A stretch of 64,000 bases of DNA, from the NCBI GenBank assembly GCA_951800145.1, contig CATOJE010000006.1:1-64000 (forward strand), in the 5' to 3' direction. Position 1 is the stretch's first letter. Each line of letters starts with the position of its first letter. The notes under the pieces are model-generated. The model saw only the letters and a list, made by a program, of their open reading frames with translations. It was not told the DNA's origin and made no database searches. Position numbers and translations under genes: made by a program. This stretch comes from an uncultured Lachnospiraceae bacterium (lineage in GTDB: Bacteria > Bacillota > Clostridia > Lachnospirales > Lachnospiraceae). Below are positions 35,083 through 44,502 of this stretch, piece after piece.

Positions 35083-36369
35083 CTATCGTTTCCTCAGGAA
35101 CAATTCTCCGATCACCACTCCGGCAGCCACAACCAAAAGGCTGATAAACAGAACCATTATCTCACTTTGGATAACAAGCAGAGGCAAAACCGCTACCATA
35201 ATCGAGGCAAGAGGCCCTGTAACGCCGGCAGATATGCCAAAGGATTCGTATGCCGTCGTCTTTGCCTCCGGATCCACGCACCGGCCCAGGGCCATACCGG
35301 TGGTAGAGGAGCCCAGCGCCTGGCCGAATACGATCAGCATGGTCTCAAACCAGTCCTGCCGGATCCACCGCTTTCCGATAAAGAAGCAGATCAGGATATT
35401 CGTAAGGACGATCACGGCACTATAAAGCAGAATCGGCAGCCAATAGGTTGACACGATGGTAAGGTTCAGCGTTGCCACGGCGGAGGTAACGCAGATATCC
35501 AGCGCCAGGTTTGATATGGTATTAATCGAAGTCTTGTCCGCATATCCATCCAGGCCAGTCTTTCGCATCACAAGCCAGACCAGCATCGCTCCCACCATAC
35601 CATGAAGAAATGAGGGAAATTTCCCGGCTAATGGCAGGAAGGACGCCACAATACCGAAGATCCTGCCTCCAATCCAGATGGATACGAAAAGCAGACAAAG
35701 CTGTAATGCCAGAGAGTTAATGCCGCTTCCCGATACATTTTCAAACCCTATGGGCTTCTGCTTCTCCTTCTCAATCAAGCCTCCGTAAAAGCTTTTGTCC
35801 AAAGTACCCTTGGACGCTGCCCATCCTCTGCGTACGCCGAAATTAATAATGATAACGCCAACTACCATAGCCAGCACCAGGCATGCGGTCGCAAACACAA
35901 TGCCCAGATCCAGGCTGCCGGAAATCCCTGCCTCCTCAAATATATTGCCGGCGCTGGCCGCTGTCCCATGTCCCCCATAGAAGGCAAACACCCCCAATAA
36001 GCCCCAGTGATCCGGCATTCCCTTCCATATGCCGGAAAAAACCAGACCTGCTACCAGCCCGACGGCTACTTGCGCGTAATATAGGATCACGCTGATATCC
36101 GTAGCGGCAGCATAGTTTTTCAAGCTTACCTTTATGATGGAATTTCCCAGGAACATCGCTGTCATAACCAGCACGATCATCGGGCTGGCCATCGCGGAAA
36201 ATGATTCTGGCAGTTCAATCAGCCCAAGTATCTGGGGGCCTGCAATTAATGCAATCATCCCGCCTATTACAGACGCCGGAATGAAAAGCTTCTGAAGAGG
36301 CTTTATGATTTCGCGCAGCAGATAACCCGCCAGCAAAAAGCAAAATAATACTGTAAGATCTTGAATCAT
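35083..36369 (-). CDS. GltS-family sodium/glutamate-type symporter
   Basis: 428 residues, about 11-12 membrane segments in two repeats. GltS family features: VIGGMIALIAGPQILG, FAFYGGHGTAASAGNIFEEAG (the GGHGTA motif) and the related second-half loop FGQALGSSTTGMALGRCVDPEAKT. Members import glutamate with sodium; here the cargo may instead be a hydroxy- or oxo-dicarboxylate used by the two following enzymes. First gene of the operon, with a strong promoter carrying palindromic sites. Confidence 0.8.
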   Translation of the reverse strand: MIQDLTVLFCFLLAGYLLREIIKPLQKLFIPASVIGGMIALIAGPQILGLIELPESFSAMASPMIVLVMTAMFLGNSIIKVSLKNYAAATDISVILYYAQVAVGLVAGLVFSGIWKGMPDHWGLLGVFAFYGGHGTAASAGNIFEEAGISGSLDLGIVFATACLVLAMVVGVIIINFGVRRGWAASKGTLDKSFYGGLIEKEKQKPIGFENVSGSGINSLALQLCLLFVSIWIGGRIFGIVASFLPLAGKFPSFLHGMVGAMLVWLVMRKTGLDGYADKTSINTISNLALDICVTSAVATLNLTIVSTYWLPILLYSAVIVLTNILICFFIGKRWIRQDWFETMLIVFGQALGSSTTGMALGRCVDPEAKTTAYESFGISAGVTGPLASIMVAVLPLLVIQSEIMVLFISLLVVAAGVVIGELFLRKR

Positions 36370-36446
36370 CCTATGGATCTCCTTTCTGGTATAAACTTCC
36401 TTATCCAGACTTTACCGGGCATGCGACCGGCTTGGTGGATGGAATA

Positions 36447-36524
36447 TTTAAAGTATTTTCTTTAATTAAAATTTTAATTTAAAGTATTTACTTTATTTAT
36501 AACAAACCAATTTCTATTTGTCAA
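36447..36524 (-). promoter_or_regulatory. Promoter and twin operators of the gltS-like operon
   Basis: TTGACA (36519-36524) and TATAAA (36496-36501) on the minus strand are 17 bp apart. Directly downstream lie two near-identical 18-mers, 36478-36495 and 36447-36464, 31 bp apart. The first contains the perfect palindrome TAAAGTATTTACTTTA; the second differs at one position. The neighbouring RpiR-family protein is the obvious candidate to bind them as a repressor. Confidence 0.75.
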
Positions 36525-36542
36525 GTTGGTATAATGCAAAAA

Positions 36543-36582
36543 AAGAACCCTTGTATATTATACAAAATATACAAAGATTCTT
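36543..36582 (-). terminator. Terminator of the RpiR-family gene
   Basis: On the minus strand AAGAATCTTTGTATATT pairs with AATATACAAGGGTTCTT (a few mismatches), followed by a run of T. It isolates rpiR from the downstream gltS-like operon, which has its own promoter. Confidence 0.8.
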
Positions 36583-36602
36583 ATATTTCAAACATAAAAC
36601 TA

Positions 36603-37463
36603 TTAAAAACGAAAGTCAGCCATATACTTATCGATCATTTTCCACCGATCCGATGCCTTATCTCCGATTCGCTCCGCAATCATAGCACACAAATATTCAT
36701 GAATCGCATTCAAGCCTGCCATGGAATTAAAAAAGCTGATGCTCTTTATTTCTGCAGTCAAAAGATAATCTGCGTAGACCGCCAGGGGCGACAGGGGGGT
36801 ATCTGACAGCAATACAAGCTTCATTCCCCGCTCCTTGGCCATTTTACAAATTTCCACATCCGAATGGCAGAAGCGGGGCAGGCATATCAGGTACAAAACG
36901 GACTCCCTTTCCGCGCTGCTGATTAACTGAAAAAGGTTATAAGGATCTCCATGGACAAAGGCCACCCCGTCCAGAAGATAATTCAGGCCATAAAAAAGAC
37001 GTTCTGCCACTCCGTTCAGGCTCCGCATTCCAACTACATAAATCCGAGGCGCGTGCAAAAACAAATTTACAATATCCTCAAATGATTTCTGCTTATTCTG
37101 AAGAAGGGAGCTCTCCACATTCCCAACCGCTATTTTCAGATAATCCTCCAGCAGCGTATCCTGGGTGCGTTCCTGCCTGTTTGACCTCAGACGTTCCTCC
37201 AGCGCTCTGGAATAAGGCTCCTGCTGATTCACACATTCCATCATGCGGGAATAAATCTCTGCCTTAAATTCAGAAAACCCGTCATATCCAAGCTTCCGCA
37301 CAAAATTCAGGACAGATACTTCGCTCACCCCGGCTTCTTCCGCAAATTCATGGAGCGTCTTCTGGCATACCTGAAACTGATTGTCCATGCAATACTGCGC
37401 TATTTTTTTCTGGCTTTTTGTCAGCTTTACCTTGCAGAATTCTTCTGCGAATATATTTTCCAA
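36603..37463 (-). CDS. RpiR/MurR-family transcriptional regulator
   Basis: 286 residues. N-terminal RpiR helix-turn-helix (KLTKSQKKIAQYCMDN...TLHEFAEEAGVSEVSVLNFVRKLGYDGFSEFKAEI, residues 12-70) and a SIS sugar-isomerase-like domain (RIYVVGMRSLNGVAERLFYGLNYLLDG from about 150). SIS regulators usually sense phosphosugars. This one lacks any sugar gene nearby and probably controls the gltS/dehydrogenase/RraA operon through the twin palindromes just downstream. Confidence 0.85.
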   Translation of the reverse strand: MENIFAEEFCKVKLTKSQKKIAQYCMDNQFQVCQKTLHEFAEEAGVSEVSVLNFVRKLGYDGFSEFKAEIYSRMMECVNQQEPYSRALEERLRSNRQERTQDTLLEDYLKIAVGNVESSLLQNKQKSFEDIVNLFLHAPRIYVVGMRSLNGVAERLFYGLNYLLDGVAFVHGDPYNLFQLISSAERESVLYLICLPRFCHSDVEICKMAKERGMKLVLLSDTPLSPLAVYADYLLTAEIKSISFFNSMAGLNAIHEYLCAMIAERIGDKASDRWKMIDKYMADFRF

Positions 37464-37478
37464 TGCAATTCCCTTTCT

Positions 37479-38285
37479 CTATTTCGGCGCATTCGTATGC
37501 TGTCCATAAAAGCTCTTCCAATACTCCTCCACCGAGCGGCTCATCTCCTTGGAGAAATCGCTGTTATACTTCCGCCTGCAGAACGCCTGGATCCAGTGCT
37601 CAAAGTCCCCCTCACGGTACTCCTTTTTAAACATCTCCCGAAGCTCCGCCTCATCCATCCGGTGATAGCCATTCTCCTGGACCATATGGCTTAAGCTGCA
37701 CCGCTCCGGCTTTTTCCGCTCCTTCTGCTGCTTCGTGGGATAGCCAAACACCACCATGGCGGCGGGAAACACATACTCCGGCAGATGAAGAAGCTCCCGG
37801 TGAGTCTCGCACTGCTCCATAATATCTCCGATATAGCAGGAGCCGATCCCCAGGCTGTGGGCGGCAGTCACCGCATTCTGGGCGGCGATCACCGCGTCTG
37901 ACACCGCCAGCATCAGATCCCCCGGCCCCAGCCTTCTGGGCTCACACCCCCCAGCCTGGTACGCATCGTACCATTTCTGGCAGTCCGCGCAGAAGATCAG
38001 CACCAGCTTCGCCTTAGCGATAAAGGGCTGATGGTCGCAGGTCTCTGCCAGGGTTTCCTTCAGCCCCTGGTCCGTAATATCCAAAATCGTGTACAGCTGC
38101 TGGTTCCCCGCCGTAGGCGCCTCCATGGCCGCCTGGAGGATCATCTCCTTCTCCCTTTCGGTGATAGGCTGATCCGTAAATACCCGGACAGACTTCCGCT
38201 CCGTCAGTTCCCTGATCACAGCAGTGGGAGCCGCGGCAGGCGCTGTATTCCTGGTCCCTGTGGTAAGCTCTTCCTGATTTATCAT
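37479..38285 (-). CDS. Nitroreductase-family FMN flavoprotein
   Basis: 268 residues from MINQEELTTGTRN (ATG 38285 after GAGAGGAAA; the longer frame has no ribosome site). Family features: IRELTERKSVRVFTDQPITEREKEMILQAAMEAPTAGNQQLYTILDI, SDAVIAAQNAVTAAHSLGIGSCYIGDIME and VVFGYPTKQQKERKKPERCSL. These enzymes use NAD(P)H to reduce nitro groups, quinones or flavin. The C-terminal tail (MDEAELREMFKKEYREGDFEHWIQAFCRRKYNSDF) is longer than in simple NfsB proteins and is common in clostridia. Confidence 0.85.
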   Translation of the reverse strand: MINQEELTTGTRNTAPAAAPTAVIRELTERKSVRVFTDQPITEREKEMILQAAMEAPTAGNQQLYTILDITDQGLKETLAETCDHQPFIAKAKLVLIFCADCQKWYDAYQAGGCEPRRLGPGDLMLAVSDAVIAAQNAVTAAHSLGIGSCYIGDIMEQCETHRELLHLPEYVFPAAMVVFGYPTKQQKERKKPERCSLSHMVQENGYHRMDEAELREMFKKEYREGDFEHWIQAFCRRKYNSDFSKEMSRSVEEYWKSFYGQHTNAPK

Positions 38286-38429
38286 TTTCCTCTCTCCATT
38301 CCTTCTGCCGACGCTCCTAAAAGCTCCCTTGCCCCATCCTTGCGGCTGAGTTTCCAGGAGCGCTTCTGTCATGTTCCGCTATGAGCTATGATTCTCATCA
38401 CCAAACTACCCGATGCTTTTCATACTTAT

Positions 38430-39290
38430 CTACCGGTGATAGATAAACCGCTCCCCCAGAGCCGGGATGTGCCATTTGGCCGCCGGATTCTGCTCCATCA
38501 GCTCCCCGGCGAAAATCAGCGGGTCGATGGTATTCCCCTGAATCATGTCAAAATGGGTGGGAATGGTCAGATCCGCCTGCAGCATACAGGCCAGGGCCGC
38601 AGCCTCAATATAAGAAATATTTCCGATGCAGTTTCTGCTGGTGCGGAAATAATCGCCCCCGTTAATGGGCGGGAAAAACAGGTGGGGCGCGGGAAGCTTC
38701 TCCAGATCCTCCAGCAGGGAATCAGTAAGATAGGTATCCCCCAGGTGTAAAAGGCGCACCCCTCCCATGGTCACAAAATAGCAAAGGGCCATATCCTGCC
38801 CTTTTTCATCCAAAGCATGCACCGGATGAGCCGCTGAGATGGGCAATACACTCAGGCCCGGCAGATCGATCTGCTGATTCGCCCTGGCCATCAGAATCCG
38901 CTCCCTTCCGATGCCTGCGCCGGCCATCGCCTCCACACAAGAGCCGGGGACGATAAATTTTATATTTTCATTCACCTCTGCCATGCCGGCCAAGGTCTTC
39001 AGAGCCATATGATCTCCATGCCAGTGGGTGCACAAAACATAGTCCCCCTCCGCCTTATCCGGTGAAAAGGGCGCTGGAAAATGCCTCCTGGTCACACCCT
39101 CATCGTCCGTCAGATCATTCAGCACCGGGTCGATATACACGGTAACCCTGTTTTTGACCCCGCTTTTCCACACAAAGCCGCACTGCCCCAGATGCCATAA
39201 GGCCAGAGCCCCCTCCTCTGTGGCCGTATTCCTTATCTCCTCAGTCAATGCCTCCCCCTGGCGATACCAGGCTCGTCTTCTGCTCACCAT
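38430..39290 (-). CDS. UlaG-like metallo-beta-lactamase-fold hydrolase
   Basis: 286 residues. Zinc ligands of the MBL fold: CTHWHGDHM (HxHxDH, near residue 90), ISAAHPVHA, LLHLGDTYLTDSLLEDL and IPTHFDMIQGNT. The overall layout (ALWHLGQCGFVWKSG...VYIDPVLNDLTDDEGVTRRHFPAPFSPDKAEGDYVLCTH) is that of UlaG, L-ascorbate-6-phosphate lactonase. No other ascorbate gene is nearby, so a general lactonase or phosphodiesterase role is equally possible. Confidence 0.8.
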   Translation of the reverse strand: MVSRRRAWYRQGEALTEEIRNTATEEGALALWHLGQCGFVWKSGVKNRVTVYIDPVLNDLTDDEGVTRRHFPAPFSPDKAEGDYVLCTHWHGDHMALKTLAGMAEVNENIKFIVPGSCVEAMAGAGIGRERILMARANQQIDLPGLSVLPISAAHPVHALDEKGQDMALCYFVTMGGVRLLHLGDTYLTDSLLEDLEKLPAPHLFFPPINGGDYFRTSRNCIGNISYIEAAALACMLQADLTIPTHFDMIQGNTIDPLIFAGELMEQNPAAKWHIPALGERFIYHR

Positions 39291-39592
39291 ACTTCACTTC
39301 CCCGCTTCCCTCACAAAATTTCCTGGCACATCCTTTTGTAAATAGCTGTACCAAACACGCAAAATCCCGCAGCTGTCATGCATCTGCCTAAATTATACAA
39401 AAATCCTATGGGATATTCAAGGATTTCTTCCCTCCATTAGAAGAAATGCCCTTGTGCTGTGTTATTGTTCATTTTTGACGGTTTTATTATATCAGTTTTT
39501 TAATCATCTGCAATATACCTGGACTTTTTATTCTTTTCCCTTTATCGCTTACTTTTTCTGACGGTTTTATCATATCATTTCTGGCATTGCAG
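39291..39592. other. Intergenic region with a 22-bp direct repeat
   Basis: A 302-bp gap without a plausible gene. TGACGGTTTTATTATATCA (from about 39476) recurs as TGACGGTTTTATCATATCA (from about 39559), 83 bp apart. The right copy is 15 bp from the stop codon of the AAA ATPase gene. Function unknown. Confidence 0.5.
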
Positions 39593-41449
39593 TTAGTCCT
39601 GCAGGTGTTCTGGTATTTCCTCCAGTCCGCTTTCAAGATTAATTTCCGGCAGATTTTTTAAGAACTGCTCCGCATTGCGGTAGGCAATTTTATCCTTTGT
39701 ATTCAGGTTTTCACCAAGATACAATATAAACCGGCCCGCCAGCCTCCCAAATCGTGGAGAAGTAGCTCTAAGCTTTTCTTCATCCAGCAGATGCCTGGCC
39801 TGCTCCCGGATACATTGGCTGCTGTGCTTAATCTCATAAATGGAACAGGCGTTATTCTTTTTGTCAAAGATAACCATGTCAAACTCACCATTTAAAAACA
39901 TGAGCTTAAATACCTTATACTCCTTTCCAAGGGCCTTGGATGTTTCCAGCAGTATGATATCCTCCAGCATCCTTCCCCGGACTTCACTCAGCAAACGCTG
40001 TGTCACATAAGAGATAGTTTCATTGTCCAGCATGCAAAAGCTTTCATCCTTCATCAGAGAATGTACCAGCGCCTGTGCCTGACAATACCTCATGCCTGGC
40101 TGCGTAAAAAGGATCCGCTCTTCCGGTTCCATCCCGGCTATACCGTACTCAATAGGGCAGGGTACGATGAGATCCAAAGCCTCCAAGTATTTTTTTATCT
40201 GTGCCACATGGGAAGAGGTTATCCCTATCCTCTGCTCCTCCTGATTTCGGATATCTAGTATCTTCATCAGGTTTCTTGTCACTGTGTCTTCATCGATGGC
40301 TTTCAGAATATCCGTACGTTTCCCTGGATCGCGCTCCCTTTTTAAATTCCTTGCCGTAATGCCAAGATCATGAGAAACAAAGGGTCTTGTCAGAACCTTC
40401 AGCACAAACCGATGGTTCATATCCTCTATAATGCGGTTAATCGCGCCAGTGAGCTCCCCCGCCTCATAAAGGCTCTGCAGATGGCCGAAATATTTCCCGA
40501 ATGCAAAGCAGTCCAGGGAATGCTGGATATTCTTACAGATAGCCGTGTCAATATATCTGCGTGTTGATTCATCATCCCAAAAAGCCACGCCCTCTTCCAG
40601 AAGCTCTTCATCATCAAACTCTATCTCCCCGGCTTTTAAGGTGCCGCCATAACGAATATATTCGTCAATACTGTTCATGTTAAGGATACGGCTGTATTCC
40701 CGGTATGGAATAAAAGTAGTATGGAATGTCCTCTCTCTGTCGTACAGTTCATTATCCCTGGCAAACCAGAATCCAAGGGAGTCTGTGCCGGAGAGTACAA
40801 TCCGCATCCCCATAGGCACATAAATGTCAGATAAAAGAGCGGCCGAATCAATAAAATCCTCCATCAGAGTAACCTCATCTAAAAAGATATACCGATATCC
40901 CGCCTGGTACAGCCGGTCCAGATCACGGGTAAGCGAATCCATCTCATCAACTGTCCGAAGTTTGATATAGACGGCTTTTGCAAAGTCTTCCGCAGACATG
41001 TCTGCGACTGCCTGAAGGAGCATGGTAGTCTTTCCGGTCCGCCTAAGCCCATAAACCACACATACTCTTGTCCGTGCATTTCCATAGAGATATTGGGGAA
41101 TCCGGTAATAAATCTCCCTTTTTTCCAGCCCCTTTACACTAGCAGCCATAGCCGCAAGTCCACTTCCTGTCCTTACCTTGGTTTCAAACTGCCTTACGTT
41201 TCCTTCCAATGTTGGAAGCCTCTTCTTCAATTCCTTTAAACGCTTCTGAAGCTGCCTGCGCTCCTCGATCTGTGCACGAAGCTCTTCTGCTTCTCCCTCA
41301 CGGAGATACTGGCTTTTTATTTTTCCATTTTCCTTCCACTGAAGGTAGTACCGTGTTTTTCCCTTTATATTTTTCTTGGAGATGTATCCCGCAGGAAGCG
41401 CGGCAATCTTTTCCTCTATCTGTCTTATCAGTCCATCGCTGCCAGTCAT
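39593..41449 (-). CDS. AAA-family ATPase with N-terminal coiled coil and nuclease-like C-terminus
   Basis: About 618 residues from MTGSDGLIRQIEEKI (ATG 41449). Residues 15-95 include a Lys-rich segment KKNIKGKTRYYLQWKENGKIKSQYL and a coiled coil. Then Walker A VVYGLRRTGKTTMLLQ (near 135), Walker B YIFLDEVTLMED and sensor region MRIVLSGTDSLGFW. The C-terminal third contains GEFDMVIFDKKNNACSIYEIKHS, which has the PD-(D/E)xK nuclease pattern (Asp, then ExK). This is the AAA_14/DUF4143-type architecture, a widespread ATPase group of unclear function often linked to defence or toxin-like systems. It stands alone with a strong promoter. Confidence 0.75.
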   Translation of the reverse strand: MTGSDGLIRQIEEKIAALPAGYISKKNIKGKTRYYLQWKENGKIKSQYLREGEAEELRAQIEERRQLQKRLKELKKRLPTLEGNVRQFETKVRTGSGLAAMAASVKGLEKREIYYRIPQYLYGNARTRVCVVYGLRRTGKTTMLLQAVADMSAEDFAKAVYIKLRTVDEMDSLTRDLDRLYQAGYRYIFLDEVTLMEDFIDSAALLSDIYVPMGMRIVLSGTDSLGFWFARDNELYDRERTFHTTFIPYREYSRILNMNSIDEYIRYGGTLKAGEIEFDDEELLEEGVAFWDDESTRRYIDTAICKNIQHSLDCFAFGKYFGHLQSLYEAGELTGAINRIIEDMNHRFVLKVLTRPFVSHDLGITARNLKRERDPGKRTDILKAIDEDTVTRNLMKILDIRNQEEQRIGITSSHVAQIKKYLEALDLIVPCPIEYGIAGMEPEERILFTQPGMRYCQAQALVHSLMKDESFCMLDNETISYVTQRLLSEVRGRMLEDIILLETSKALGKEYKVFKLMFLNGEFDMVIFDKKNNACSIYEIKHSSQCIREQARHLLDEEKLRATSPRFGRLAGRFILYLGENLNTKDKIAYRNAEQFLKNLPEINLESGLEEIPEHLQD

Positions 41450-41476
41450 AAGAAATATCACCTTCTTTTTCCTTTC

Positions 41477-41505
41477 AGTATACCCTACCGTAACCTACCA
41501 GTCAA
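41477..41505 (-). promoter_or_regulatory. Promoter of the AAA ATPase gene
   Basis: TTGACT (41500-41505) and TATACT (41477-41482) on the minus strand with a 17-bp spacer, 28 bp before the chosen start codon. Confidence 0.75.
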
Positions 41506-41515
41506 TAGGTTTATA

Positions 41516-41556
41516 AAAAAACGCCCCACAGGCCCAAAAGCCTGTGAGGCGTTTCA
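41516..41556 (-). terminator. Terminator of the opp operon
   Basis: On the minus strand AAACGCCTCACAGGC pairs with GCCTGTGGGGCGTTT around TTTTGG and is followed by a T run. It lies 16 bp after the oppA stop codon. Confidence 0.85.
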
Positions 41557-41571
41557 ATTTCAAATTTTCAA

Positions 41572-43317
41572 CTAATTTCTAGAAGTATATCCAAAGAAGA
41601 AGTAGCCCAGTGGCGTATAGTACATGCCGCTGATGTCGTCAGCCAGCATATTCGGCTGCGTATAGAAGTAAATCGGAGCCAGAACATTGTCATCCTTAAT
41701 CAGGATATCCTCAGCTGCGTGGAATGCCTTCATCCGCTCCTCTGCCACAGAGGTAGCCTTCGCTGCATCGATCTGTGCATCGTAATCCGGGTTGGAGTAC
41801 TGGGCATCATTGTTGCCGCCGTCAGTATACCACATATCTAAGAAGGTACAGGGATCATTGTAATCTGCGATCCAGCCGTTACGTGCGATCTGATAGTGGC
41901 CCTGCTTCCGGTTCTCAAGGAATACATTCCAGTCCTGGTTGTTCAGGGTAACGGTTACGCCTAACTGCTCCTGCCACATATTCTGCAGAGCCTCGCCGAT
42001 CTTCTTGTGGTTGTCAGCGGTATTGTACAGATACTCAACCGTTGGGAAGCCCTCGCCGCCTGGATAGCCGGCCTCTGCTAACAGAGCTCTTGCCTCCTCA
42101 CAGTTTGCCTCATAATCCGCCTCGTCTACGCTGTAGTACTCGCCGCCTACAGTGCGGAAGTCATCATGTCCGGGGCCTGCCGCGTCATTTACACCAGCGG
42201 GAACGAAGCCGGTAGCCGGAACCTCGCCAGCCTGGGATACATTGTCCACGATGTAGTTGCGGTCAATTACCAGGGAGAATGCCTTGCGGATCTTGGGATC
42301 CTTAAATACCTCATCCTCGGTATTAAAGCATACATAATAGGTTCCCAGATAATCCGAGATATCCAGCTCGCCGGAGGCTAAGTAGTTGGGAAGCTCGTCC
42401 ATAGGAAGGTTCTCGATGAAATCCAGCTCGCCGCTCTTATAAGCTGCCAGCATAGCATTCTCGTCATCCAGCAGGGTGAAGCGGATGGTATCCGGGCCCA
42501 GGTTCGCGTAATCGTAGTAGTTCTCATTCTTCTCTACCTCGATGTAAGCATTGTGGGACCACTCCTTCATCTTGTAGGGGCCATTGCCAACATAGGTTGC
42601 CACATCGTAGGTCCACTCGTCATTACCCTCGGTCATGTCCTGACGAACCGGGAAGGTAGCCGGGAATGCCACAATCTCCTCGAAATAGGGGCAGTCATAG
42701 GTTAATACTACCTCCAGGGTCTTATCGTCGATTGCCTTTACTGCAAGGGTATCCGGGTCAGCGCTGCCGTCAGCAACCTCTGCATAGCCCTTTACCATAT
42801 CGATCATATAGCAGTAGTCTGCCGCTGTATCAGGATTTGCCAGACGCTTCCAGCTGTACTCGAAGTCAGCCGCCGTAACATCCTTTCCGTCAGACCACTT
42901 GATGCCGTCGCGGAGCTTAAAGTTATAGGTAACCGTGCCGTCCTCATTCTCTGCCTTCTCAAAGGACTCTGCCTGGCCAGGAGCTAAGATAGCGTTTCCC
43001 TTGCCGTCATCCACCCACTTGGTCAAGCCCTCAAACAGGTGGTTAATCATGATGGCGCCATCCACTGCAGAGTTTAATGCCGGGTCAATGGACTGGGGCT
43101 CAGAAGCCAGACACACGGCTAAATTAAATCCATCTTCACTTTCTGCCGGAGCCTCGCTCTCCTCTGCTGCGCTCTCGGTCTCAGCTGCCGCTGCCGTGGT
43201 GGTTTCCGCAGGAGCCGCAGTGGTGGTGTCTCCTGCATTTCCGCCGCCGCAGGCTGCTAAAGACAGCGCCATGGCAGAGGCCAGAGCAAGAGACAATACT
43301 TTCTTTGTTTTTCTCAT
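41572..43317 (-). CDS. oppA: Oligopeptide ABC transporter, substrate-binding lipoprotein
   Basis: 581 residues. Signal peptide with lipobox LAACGGG (Cys23), then an Ala/Thr/Glu-rich linker to about residue 65. Family 5 solute-binding body: LASEPQSIDPALNSAVDGAIMINHLFEGL, YNFKLRDGIKWSDGKDVTAADFEYSWKRLANPDTA, NGPYKMKEWSHNAYIEVEKNENY and IDAAKATSVAEERMKAFHAAEDIL. It captures peptides at the cell surface for OppBCDF. The gene is last in the operon, 170 bp after oppF, and may have its own promoter for higher dosage. Confidence 0.92.
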   Translation of the reverse strand: MRKTKKVLSLALASAMALSLAACGGGNAGDTTTAAPAETTTAAAAETESAAEESEAPAESEDGFNLAVCLASEPQSIDPALNSAVDGAIMINHLFEGLTKWVDDGKGNAILAPGQAESFEKAENEDGTVTYNFKLRDGIKWSDGKDVTAADFEYSWKRLANPDTAADYCYMIDMVKGYAEVADGSADPDTLAVKAIDDKTLEVVLTYDCPYFEEIVAFPATFPVRQDMTEGNDEWTYDVATYVGNGPYKMKEWSHNAYIEVEKNENYYDYANLGPDTIRFTLLDDENAMLAAYKSGELDFIENLPMDELPNYLASGELDISDYLGTYYVCFNTEDEVFKDPKIRKAFSLVIDRNYIVDNVSQAGEVPATGFVPAGVNDAAGPGHDDFRTVGGEYYSVDEADYEANCEEARALLAEAGYPGGEGFPTVEYLYNTADNHKKIGEALQNMWQEQLGVTVTLNNQDWNVFLENRKQGHYQIARNGWIADYNDPCTFLDMWYTDGGNNDAQYSNPDYDAQIDAAKATSVAEERMKAFHAAEDILIKDDNVLAPIYFYTQPNMLADDISGMYYTPLGYFFFGYTSRN

Positions 43318-43487
43318 AATCCATTATCCTCCTTTTTAATTTGCAGGCGCTTCCGGACAGGCCTGCATCGCTGCAGAAGCTTCCGAAGGCTGCCCATTTT
43401 GTATCATAAAGTCCTTCCCTTTGAAAGGACCGGATACCACATTCATAAAGGTCTTCTTTAAAAATCCGCTGCCGGGCCTGTGAAGGC

Positions 43488-44501
43488 TTACTTGTCTAAC
43501 AGATGGCAGGCTGCCCAGTGTCCCGGCTCATGCTCCTTAAATACCGGGGTCTCCATCTTACACTTCTCTGTGGCGTAAGGGCAGCGGGTGTGGAACCGGC
43601 ATCCGCTGGGCGGGTTCATGGGGCTGGGGATATCTCCCTCCAGCACGATCCTCTGCCTGGTACGGCTCAGCTTTGGATCCGGCACCGGCACTGCGGAAAG
43701 CAGGGTCTGGGTGTAGGGATGGATGGGGTGGCGGTTCAGCTCATAGCTCTCCCCCAGCTCCACCAGGGAGCCCAGATACATAACCCCGATCCGGTTGGAT
43801 ATATGGCGGACCACAGACAGGTCATGGGCGATAAACAGGTATGTCAATCCCAGCTCATGCTGCATATCCTCCAGCATATTCACCACCTGAGACTGGATAG
43901 ACACATCCAGCGCCGAGATGGGCTCATCGCAGACGATAAACTCCGGCTTCACCGCCAGGGCGCGGGCGATCCCCACCCTCTGCTGCTGTCCGCCGGAAAA
44001 CTCGTGGGGATACCGGTTGGCATGCTCTGTATTTAACCCCACCTTCTTTAGAAGCTCTTTAATCCTATCCGCCCGATCCGCTTTGCTGGCGGCCAGCTTG
44101 TGGATATCGATGGCCTCCCCGATGATTTCCCCCACGGTCATCCGGGGGTCCAGGGAAGCGGAAGGATCCTGGAAAATGATCTGCATCTTTCTCCGGTAAG
44201 GCAGCATATTTACCGATTTTGCCTTGCCAAGAGGGGTTCCCTCCGGCCCCAGAGGATTCTCATAAATCGGTGTCCCGTCATAAATAATCGACCCCCCCGT
44301 CGGCTCATAAAGCCGGAGGATGGTTCTCCCTAATGTGGTCTTGCCGCAGCCGGACTCACCCACCAGCCCCAGAGTCTCCCCCTTATGGATAAAAAAGGAA
44401 ACATCCTGGACTGCCTGGACGCCGGGTCCCTTGATCCCCTTCACCGGGAAATACTTTCTTAAATTCTTTATCTCAAGGAGTATCTTTTCTTCCTTTGCCA
44501 T
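43488..44501 (-). CDS. oppF: Oligopeptide ABC transporter ATPase
   Basis: 337 residues. Walker [15 protein letters not shown] loop, signature [17 protein letters not shown], Walker [15 protein letters not shown], and the OppF/DppF C-terminal extension with cysteines ([15 protein letters not shown]) that commonly binds an iron-sulfur cluster. The start is one base after the oppD stop, so the two ATPases are coupled. Energises peptide import through OppB/OppC. Confidence 0.95.
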   Translation of the reverse strand: MAKEEKILLEIKNLRKYFPVKGIKGPGVQAVQDVSFFIHKGETLGLVGESGCGKTTLGRTILRLYEPTGGSIIYDGTPIYENPLGPEGTPLGKAKSVNMLPYRRKMQIIFQDPSASLDPRMTVGEIIGEAIDIHKLAASKADRADRIKELLKKVGLNTEHANRYPHEFSGGQQQRVGIARALAVKPEFIVCDEPISALDVSIQSQVVNMLEDMQHELGLTYLFIAHDLSVVRHISNRIGVMYLGSLVELGESYELNRHPIHPYTQTLLSAVPVPDPKLSRTRQRIVLEGDIPSPMNPPSGCRFHTRCPYATEKCKMETPVFKEHEPGHWAACHLLDK

Positions 44502-44502
44502 C

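Noticed and set aside
39473-39578. The 22-bp direct repeat as attachment sites of an integrated element
   Set aside because: Only 83 bp lie between the copies and no integrase is present.
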